This document shows, one piece after another, positions 1 to 4,510 of a stretch of 5,849 bases of DNA (within the stretch, counting starts at the first letter, position 1; every line of letters starts with the position of its first letter). The translations under genes and the position numbers were made by a program. Below the pieces are notes generated by a model. That model searched no databases. It had not been told where the DNA came from and was given only the letters and a program-made list of their open reading frames with translations. Source of the DNA: Gemmatimonadales bacterium UBA4456 (GTDB lineage: Bacteria > Gemmatimonadota > Gemmatimonadetes > Longimicrobiales > Gaopeijiaceae); assembly GCA_002390225.1 (NCBI GenBank), contig DGOW01000105.1, positions 1 to 5,849 on the forward strand, written 5' to 3'.

Positions 1-2
1 CC

Positions 3-377
3 CCTTGGGGTGAGATCAACCGCTTCCAGCGGATCAACGGTGACCTGCAACAGCCTTTCTCCGACGATGCGCCCAGCCTGCCCGTCGGCTTCCACTCGGG
101 CCGTTGGGGTTCGCTCGCATCTTTTGGGGCACGTCGATACCCCGGCACCGCCCGTCGATACGGGACGAGCGGCAACTCCTTCGTCGCTGTCGTGGAGTTC
201 GGAGAGCGTGTCACCGCAGTGGCCGTCACCGCCGGGGGTGAAAGTGGCGACCCCAGCTCACCACACTTCAACGACCAGGCGCAACGGTACGCCACCGGAG
301 ATCTTCGGCCCGTGTACTACTATCAGGAAGACATCGAGGCCAACGCCGAGGAGACGTACAAGCCCGGCCGGCGTTGA
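3..377 (+). CDS. Penicillin acylase family hydrolase, C-terminal part (5' end outside window)
   Basis: The frame is open from the window edge and encodes 124 residues ending in TGA at 375-377. Enzymes of this Ntn-hydrolase family cleave amide bonds of penicillins, acyl-homoserine lactones or related acyl-amides, usually in the periplasm after self-processing into two chains. What is visible is the end of the large chain. It begins with PWGEINRF, has GNSFVAVVEF at about residues 57-66, and then the family's hallmark tail GGESGDPSSPHFNDQ at 78-92, followed by an ATGDLRPVYY segment. The GxSGxPxSPHxxDQ pattern closely matches the C-termini of penicillin/AHL acylases. The catalytic N-terminal Ser of the large chain and any signal peptide lie outside the window, so substrate cannot be judged. 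An internal GTG at 192 could be mistaken for a start, but the family match runs well upstream of it. The stop sits where such proteins normally end, so this copy looks intact at its 3' end. Confidence 0.85.
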   Translation, partial: PWGEINRFQRINGDLQQPFSDDAPSLPVGFHSGRWGSLASFGARRYPGTARRYGTSGNSFVAVVEFGERVTAVAVTAGGESGDPSSPHFNDQAQRYATGDLRPVYYYQEDIEANAEETYKPGRR

Positions 378-523
378 TCGGGCGGTCCGGGTTCTCGATG
401 GCGGGATTTCCACCGACACCCCTGGTCGGATTCCCCTCAAGCCACGGGACTGTCTGACGAGGAATCTTACCGGTACGGCGCTGTCTGCGACGCGGCACGT
501 ATGGGGGATACAGAGGTCGGGCG
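378..523. other. Intergenic gap after the acylase gene
   Basis: These 146 bases separate the acylase stop from the start of the decayed cytochrome-like gene. I see no convincing promoter and no strong terminator. A 5-bp stem (CCCGG at 363-367 with CCGGG at 387-391) spans the acylase stop, and another (CCGAC 413-417 with GTCGG 425-429) lies further on. Both are short and lack a U-run. A weak AGAGG ending 7 bases before the ATG at 524 could be the old ribosome binding site of the next gene. Confidence 0.4.
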
Positions 524-1157
524 ATGTTCAGGAATCCGATGAGGCTGGTCATAGTTTGTGGAGGGCTGCCCGCCCTGTGGGAATGCGCCTCCCGACCGGC
601 TCCCTATACGGGCAGCCCATCCAGGGATCAGATGATCACGGACTTCGATCTGGTGCTGGACCCGCGCCAGCACGCGCTCTTCGGTGAGTTCGACGACTTC
701 CGAAGCGTGGCCGACGATCTGTCGCAAATGAAGGCCGGTTAGGCCGCCAAGGCCGAGCCGATCGAAGAAGCGTCGCTTCGCATGGCAAAGATTGCGGAGG
801 CGTGTTGTGACTGCCATGCGGCCAAAGAGATACCACTTGGGGACCGTTTCATGCTGTGTGGGCCTCCACCTCCGGGGAGCCCTGCAGGTCATATGCCCCG
901 ACTGAACTGGGCATCCCGTCTGCATGGGTTGATCTCGTCGGGCCCTCCTATCGCACGTGGTATACGTGGGCCAGGGGGATCAAGGAAGACGGTGCACTGC
1001 CCGAGGGCCTCGCGCCCAGTAGCGACCCAAACAAGATCACCATGATGGGTGCCCGGCTGCGCCAGCTCGCTGAGAAAGCTGCCCTCGCCCGGACCACTTC
1101 GAGGTACTGGCGGACATCTGGTCCACATACGCCGGTTACTGCACGGGCAGACAGTAA
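524..1157 (+). pseudogene. Decayed c-type cytochrome-like gene with stop, frameshifts and a lost second heme motif
   Basis: No single frame covers this stretch, but three consecutive frame pieces read as one protein of about 210 residues. Piece 1 (524 to about 922) starts MFRNPMRLVIVCGG, a hydrophobic leader ending in a lipobox-like LWEC. It is cut by TAG at 740-742, then continues in the same frame through an alanine- and glutamate-rich helix to CCDCH at 803-817, a valid CxxCH heme-attachment motif, and on to PPPPGSPAGHM and NWASRL. Two extra bases near 923-924 shift the frame. Piece 2 (925 to about 1085) reads WVDLVGPSYRTWYTWARG and runs on through a helical segment. A further one-base shift near 1083-1092 leads into piece 3, HFEVLADIWSTYAGYCTGRQ, ending in TAA at 1155-1157. 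The TYAGYC stretch stands where a final CxxCH would be expected; both Tyr codons (1128-1130, 1137-1139) are one G-to-A change from Cys. The order (leader, CxxCH, PPPG..HM..W, LVGPS..W, terminal CxxCH) recalls small secreted cytochromes found in several Gram-negative groups. The exact family is uncertain. Sequencing error is a less likely alternative, since all neighbouring genes are intact. Confidence 0.62.
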
Positions 1158-1278
1158 AGGGCGATCAGCGGTTCGGACCACCGCCCGGTACGGGATGCCA
1201 AACGGCCCGGCCACCTCTCGGTGACCGGGCCGCTGACCGAACCGGCAAACCCGATTCGAATCGCCTGAGGCGACTGGG
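1158..1278. other. Convergent intergenic region with several inverted repeats
   Basis: This 121-base gap contains no gene. Besides the main hairpin it holds GCGGT (1168-1172) paired with ACCGC (1180-1184), and an 8-bp pair CGGTTCGG (1169-1176) with CCGAACCG (1237-1244) that brackets the main hairpin. Next to the groEL stop are a perfect 12-base palindrome CGATTCGAATCG (1252-1263) and, overlapping it, TCGCCTGAGGCGA (1261-1273), a 6-bp stem with a one-base centre. The first of these stems and the outer bracket are mutually exclusive folds. Their role beyond transcript-end formation is not evident. Confidence 0.5.
1203..1232 (-). terminator. Hairpin between convergent genes, likely groEL terminator
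   Basis: The left arm 1203-1215 pairs with 1220-1232: a 13-bp stem with one C/A mismatch (1211 with 1224) around a TCTC loop. The outer eight pairs are all G-C. It lies 46 bases past the groEL stop. On the groEL strand only three U residues follow (complement of AAA at 1200-1202), so it is a weak-tailed or factor-assisted terminator. Because it sits between converging transcription units it could also block read-through from the plus strand, where no T-run follows at all. Confidence 0.55.
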
Positions 1279-2919
1279 CTACATCATGCCGCCCATGCCA
1301 CCCATGTCCGGCATACCACCACCACCACCGGCACCCTCGGCATCCGGCATGTCCACAACGACGGCTTCCGTCGTGAGGAGCAGCCCTGCGATCGACGCGG
1401 CGTTCTGGAGCGCGGAGCGCACCACCTTCGTCGGATCGATGACGCCAGCCTTCACCATGTCCTCGTACTCGTCCGTCTGCGCGTTGTAGCCGAACGAGCC
1501 CTGCCCATCACGGACCGTTGCGACGACGATGCTGCCCTCGACGCCCGCGTTGGCCGCGATCTGGCGGATGGGATGTTCGAGCGCCCGAAACAGGATCTGT
1601 ACACCGATCTGCTCGTCCTCACGGTCGAGCTTCAGGTCGGAGAGCTTCGCCTGCGCACGGAGCAGCGCAACACCACCACCCGGGACGATGCCTTCTTCGA
1701 CGGCCGCACGCGTGGCGTGCAGCGCATCCTCGACGAGAGCCTTCTTCTCTTTCATCTCGGTCTCGGTCGCGGCCCCAACGTTGATGACCGCAACACCACC
1801 GGCGAGCTTCGCGAGCCGCTCTTGGAGCTTCTCACGGTCGTAGTCCGACGTGCTCTTGTCGATCGCGACGCGGATCTCCTCGATGCGCCCCTTGATGTTG
1901 TCTGCTTCACCTGCCCCGTCGATGACGGTGGTGTTGTCCTTGTCGATGACGACACGCTTCGCCGAGCCCAGGTCACTGGCGACCGTGTTCTCGAGCTTGA
2001 AGCCGACTTCCTCGGAAATCACCTGACCGCCAGTCAGGACCGCAATGTCCTGTAGCATGGCCTTCCGGCGATCACCGAAGCCCGGCGCCTTGACCGCAGC
2101 GACCTTGAGCGTACCGCGGAGCTTGTTCACGACGAGCGTCGCGAGCGCCTCACCTTCCACGTCCTCAGACACGATCAGGAGCGGGCGGCCCGTCTGGGCA
2201 ACCTTCTCGAGGATCGGCAGCATGTCCTTCATCGAGCCGATCTTCTTGTCGTGAATGAGGATCATCGGGTCCTCGAGCACCGCTTCCATCCGCTCCGGAT
2301 CCGTCACGAAGTACGGGGAGAGATAGCCGCGGTCGAACTGCATGCCATCGACGGTGTCGAGCGTCGTCTCCAGGCCACGAGCCTCTTCGACCGTGATGAC
2401 GCCGTCCTTACCGACCTTCTCCATTGCATCGGAAATCAGCTCACCGATCTCGGCGTTATTGTTTGCCGAAATCGCGCCAACCTGCGCGATGTGCTTCTTG
2501 TCCTTGGTCTCCGTGGAGAGCGCGTGAAGGTCAGCCACGACGGCCTCCACACCCTTATCGATACCGCGACGAATCCCCATGGGGTTCGTACCGGCCGTGA
2601 CATTCTTAAGGCCCTCAGCGAAGATGGCCTGGGCGAGCACCGTGGCGGTGGTAGTACCGTCACCAGCGACGTCAGACGTCTTGGTGGCGACTTCCTTGAC
2701 CATCTGGGCACCCATATTCTCCACGGGATCTTCGAGTTCGATCTCCTTGGCCACGGACACGCCGTCCTTGGTCACCGTGGGGGAGCCGAACTTCCGATCG
2801 ATGACTACGTTCCGGCCCTTGGGGCCGAGGGTCACCTTGACCGCAGAAGCCAGCTTGTCGACGCCCTGCTTGAGACGCGCGCGCGCCTCGACGTCGAATC
2901 CGAGCTCTTTACCTGCCAT
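1279..2919 (-). CDS. groEL: Chaperonin GroEL (60 kDa, group I)
   Basis: This encodes 546 residues, the usual length. GroEL forms a double seven-membered ring in the cytoplasm and folds client proteins in an ATP-driven chamber capped by GroES. The equatorial ATP site shows TLGPKGRNVV at about 30-39, the GDGTTTATVLAQ stretch with Asp87, and VEDALHATRAAVEEG with the catalytic Asp398. The apical client-binding face includes GYLSPYF around residue 199 and a GEALATLVVNKLRGT helix region near 255-270. PGGGVALLR is present near 413. The tail is GGM-rich (GGGGGMPDMGGMGGMM), as in canonical folding-active GroEL. The start is ATG with AGGAG 9 bases upstream. It is the second gene of the groESL operon, 31 bases after groES, and shares its CIRCE-controlled promoter. 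No residue substitutions in the catalytic positions were seen, so this is a housekeeping copy. Confidence 0.98.
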   Translation of the reverse strand: MAGKELGFDVEARARLKQGVDKLASAVKVTLGPKGRNVVIDRKFGSPTVTKDGVSVAKEIELEDPVENMGAQMVKEVATKTSDVAGDGTTTATVLAQAIFAEGLKNVTAGTNPMGIRRGIDKGVEAVVADLHALSTETKDKKHIAQVGAISANNNAEIGELISDAMEKVGKDGVITVEEARGLETTLDTVDGMQFDRGYLSPYFVTDPERMEAVLEDPMILIHDKKIGSMKDMLPILEKVAQTGRPLLIVSEDVEGEALATLVVNKLRGTLKVAAVKAPGFGDRRKAMLQDIAVLTGGQVISEEVGFKLENTVASDLGSAKRVVIDKDNTTVIDGAGEADNIKGRIEEIRVAIDKSTSDYDREKLQERLAKLAGGVAVINVGAATETEMKEKKALVEDALHATRAAVEEGIVPGGGVALLRAQAKLSDLKLDREDEQIGVQILFRALEHPIRQIAANAGVEGSIVVATVRDGQGSFGYNAQTDEYEDMVKAGVIDPTKVVRSALQNAASIAGLLLTTEAVVVDMPDAEGAGGGGGMPDMGGMGGMM

Positions 2920-2928
2920 GATTCGTTT

Positions 2929-2933
2929 CTCCT
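2929..2933 (-). promoter_or_regulatory. Ribosome binding site of groEL
   Basis: AGGAG on the minus strand (CTCCT on the plus strand) lies 9 bases before the groEL ATG, in the 31-base groES-groEL gap. It confirms the ATG at 2919. Confidence 0.8.
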
Positions 2934-2950
2934 AGTCGATTGCGAACGCG

Positions 2951-3256
2951 TTACGAAGTGATGGCGAGGATGTCGGTCTCGCGAAGGATGAGGTATTCCT
3001 CACCTTCCAGCGTGACATCCGTGCCGCTGTACTTGCCGTAGAGAACCTTGTCGCCGACCGAGACGTCCATCTCGAGGCGGGCGCCCTCATCGGAAAGCTT
3101 GCCGGGGCCAACGGCCACGACCTCACCCTGGGACGGCTTTTCTTTTGCCGTGTCGGGGATGTAGAGGCCACCGCGCATCTGCTCGGCTTCCTCCAGCGGC
3201 TTCACCACGACGCGGTCCGCGAGCGGCGTAACCTTTACTGCAGCTGCCTTTGCCAT
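2951..3256 (-). CDS. groES: Co-chaperonin GroES (10 kDa)
   Basis: This encodes 101 residues, slightly longer than the roughly 95 typical because of a short Ala-rich N-terminal extension (MAKAAAVKVTPLADRVVV). GroES forms the seven-subunit lid of the GroEL chamber in the cytoplasm. PLADRVVVKP is the conserved first strand. The mobile loop that contacts GroEL spans about residues 22-41 with the tip GGLYIPD (29-35), followed by EKPSQGEVVAVGPG. VGDKVLYGKYSGT and LEGEEYLILRETDILAI complete the beta-barrel. The ATG has a full AGGAGG 9 bases upstream. It is the first gene of the groESL operon. The CIRCE operator lies 55 bases upstream of the start, so HrcA repression is expected. Confidence 0.98.
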   Translation of the reverse strand: MAKAAAVKVTPLADRVVVKPLEEAEQMRGGLYIPDTAKEKPSQGEVVAVGPGKLSDEGARLEMDVSVGDKVLYGKYSGTDVTLEGEEYLILRETDILAITS

Positions 3257-3265
3257 TCGGAATTT

Positions 3266-3271
3266 CCTCCT
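3266..3271 (-). promoter_or_regulatory. Ribosome binding site of groES
   Basis: A perfect AGGAGG on the minus strand with a 9-base spacer to the ATG at 3256. It fixes the groES start. Confidence 0.85.
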
Positions 3272-3306
3272 GAGTGCTTCGGTCAGTCGTGATTGGGTAA
3301 TTCTGT

Positions 3307-3343
3307 GGCTCTTAGCACTCAGATAAATGGAGTGCTAAGAGCC
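3307..3343 (-). promoter_or_regulatory. CIRCE operator (HrcA-binding inverted repeat) of groESL
   Basis: The core TTAGCACTC (3312-3320), a 9-base spacer (3321-3329) and GAGTGCTAA (3330-3338) match the CIRCE consensus without a mismatch. Here the symmetry extends five further pairs on each side, giving 14-bp arms GGCTCTTAGCACTC and GAGTGCTAAGAGCC. CIRCE is bound by the HrcA repressor, whose folding depends on GroEL, so free chaperonin level feeds back on groESL expression. The position between the likely -35 box and groES fits repression at initiation. If transcription starts upstream of it, the repeat would also form a stem in the 5' leader. hrcA itself is not in the window. Confidence 0.96.
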
Positions 3344-3344
3344 T

Positions 3345-3375
3345 TCAAAGCTCGACTCTCTCGACTCAATGTCAA
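3345..3375 (-). promoter_or_regulatory. Probable groESL promoter (-35 box clear, -10 poor)
   Basis: The minus strand carries a perfect TTGACA at 3375-3370, 31 bases upstream of the CIRCE core. At 17 bases spacing the -10 position reads AGCTTT, which is a poor match. Spacings of 16-19 give nothing better. Initiation near 3340 would put CIRCE at or just after the start site, as in many HrcA-controlled operons. The gap between the boxes contains a tandem repeat of GAGTCGAG. Confidence 0.42.
3351..3367. repeat. Tandem CTCGACTC repeat in the groESL promoter spacer
   Basis: CTCGACTC occurs at 3351-3358 and again at 3360-3367, a 9-base period, inside the presumed -35/-10 spacer. It may be chance or a second regulator site. 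Confidence 0.5.
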
Positions 3376-3481
3376 GCGCTCCGGTCGGCGAATCGCGATC
3401 GACCACGGGGCGCAGACCGAGGGGGGCCTCTTCCGGTGATTCAAGCGCTATGCGGCAAGGCGTGACAGCCCCCTAAGTGGG

Positions 3482-4504
3482 TTAAACGCTGGCGGAAAGC
3501 GCGTCCAGCGCTTCCCATCCCTGCGCACGCCGCCCCTCCTCCACATCATGGATCAACTCCACGAGCCTTGAGGTGAGGGGTGTCGGAACACCTAGCTCTT
3601 CACCCCGCCGCGCAATCGGGGCGATCTGGGCATCAACCTCGGTTCGCCGCTTTCGAATCGCCAGATCGCGCCACACCCCGCTGTGCGTCTTTCCCGATCC
3701 TCGGTTGAAGTCCGTGAGGGCGTCCAAACTAGCGTGCGCGTCACTGTCAGCCGCATCCCGCGCGAAGGCAGCCGGATCGAAGCCATCGAACGCCTCAGCC
3801 CGGACGTCATCGGCAGTCGCGACAGACATGGCCTCGCGAGCGAGCCCGATCAGGCTTGGCCGGTATTGCTGCGAATCGAGCACATCGGCAATCGACGCCT
3901 CGGCGAGCGCGGTCGCGAACAGCATGGATCCGTACGCAAGCTTACCCCAGAGATATCCCCAGATGTTGTCCGTGAGCACGGCGTTCGGTTCAAACTCTCG
4001 GAGGATCGCGTGGATCGCGTGGATCCGGGGGCCTGAGGTCCCATCGAGTTCTCCGACCACGCAGGCGCCACGGTTCCCGCGCATGACGACGCCCGGACCG
4101 ATGACGTCCGCTCCGAAATTCACGAAGCAGCCCACCGTTCGCTCGGAGCCGACCCGATCCGCGATGACCCGCTCGTTGAGCCCGTTTTGGACCGACACGA
4201 TGAAGCCCTGTGGGTCGAGCACCTGCTCGAGATCATCAAGAGCGGTCTCGGTGTGATGGGCCTTTACGCAAAGGAGGACGGTCTCTACACCCCGCTCGAC
4301 CTCAGCCGGGTGCAGGCACGGCGCGCGGACCGTGAAGTCCGCGACGGGACCCGTGATATGGAGACCGTCACGACGGATCGCCTCGACGTGCGCCTCGTCG
4401 GAGTCTACGAAGACCGCACCATGCCCGGCTCGGATCAGCCAGGCCCCGATCGATCCGCCCATGGCTCCCGCGCCCCACACGTAGATAGGGTCCAAGCTGC
4501 GCAT
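3482..4504 (-). CDS. Ketopantoate reductase (PanE/ApbA) family NAD(P)-dependent dehydrogenase
   Basis: This encodes 340 residues, a little longer than the roughly 300 of E. coli PanE. Family members reduce a 2-oxo acid with NAD(P)H; PanE converts ketopantoate to pantoate in pantothenate and CoA synthesis in the cytoplasm. The N-terminal Rossmann fold shows VWGAGAMGGSIG (9-20), then LLCVKAHHTE with Lys81 and SVQNGLNE with Asn107. The helical C-terminal domain has WGKLAYGS with the catalytic Lys188, and HSGVWRD followed by RRTEVDAQ with Ser275 and Glu289. So the Lys/Glu catalytic pair and the first Asn are present. In contrast, the places that by my alignment correspond to E. coli Asn180, Asn184 and Asn194 are Gly192, Phe196 and Ala206. 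This suggests a different substrate, so I withhold the name panE. It starts 6 bases after the preceding gene and is surely co-transcribed with it. Confidence 0.88.
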   Translation of the reverse strand: MRSLDPIYVWGAGAMGGSIGAWLIRAGHGAVFVDSDEAHVEAIRRDGLHITGPVADFTVRAPCLHPAEVERGVETVLLCVKAHHTETALDDLEQVLDPQGFIVSVQNGLNERVIADRVGSERTVGCFVNFGADVIGPGVVMRGNRGACVVGELDGTSGPRIHAIHAILREFEPNAVLTDNIWGYLWGKLAYGSMLFATALAEASIADVLDSQQYRPSLIGLAREAMSVATADDVRAEAFDGFDPAAFARDAADSDAHASLDALTDFNRGSGKTHSGVWRDLAIRKRRTEVDAQIAPIARRGEELGVPTPLTSRLVELIHDVEEGRRAQGWEALDALSASV

Positions 4505-4510
4505 GCTACG

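Larger units (their letters stand above)
3344..3481. other. Intergenic region between the reductase gene and the CIRCE site
   Basis: These 138 bases hold the groESL -35 box and the CTCGACTC tandem. The 9-mer TCAAGCGCT occurs twice (3372-3380 and 3441-3449); on the minus strand this places AGCGCTTGA before both TTGACA and a TTGAAT. No clear terminator follows the reductase stop: the nearest candidate is CCC-ACTTA-GGG, too short to rely on. Read-through from the upstream operon into groESL is therefore possible. Confidence 0.45.

Noticed and set aside
413..429. Short inverted repeat CCGAC/GTCGG after the acylase gene as a terminator
   Set aside because: It is only 5 bp and is followed by ATTCCCC, without a T-run.
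10..687. Plus-strand ORF of 225 residues in frame 1
   Set aside because: It overlaps the acylase tail and the start of the decayed gene in another frame; its Ser/Thr/Pro/Arg-rich sequence looks like a shadow.
467..925. Minus-strand ORF of 152 residues
   Set aside because: It is opposite the decayed cytochrome-like gene and shows no motif; the plus-strand pieces carry the recognisable protein pattern.
1250..1275. GATTCGAATC resembling a tRNA T-loop
   Set aside because: The flanking five-base arms do not pair as a T-stem and no acceptor, D or anticodon arm fits around it. It is better described as a palindrome.
2251..2961. Plus-strand ORF of 236 residues, and other long plus-strand ORFs across 1279-2935
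   Set aside because: They are antisense to groEL, whose identity is certain. Long opposite-strand frames are a usual by-product of GC-rich groEL codon use.
3272..3280. GAGTGCTTC, near the CIRCE half-site GAGTGCTAA, between CIRCE and the groES ribosome site
   Set aside because: Only seven of nine bases match and there is no partner half at the required 9-base spacing.
3419..3432. G-run with GAGG...CCTC symmetry upstream of groESL as terminator of the reductase operon
   Set aside because: The stem would be four pairs, with no T-tract in either direction.
3573..4256. Plus-strand ORF of 227 residues
   Set aside because: It is antisense to the PanE-family gene, with Ser/Arg/Pro-rich composition and no recognisable motif.
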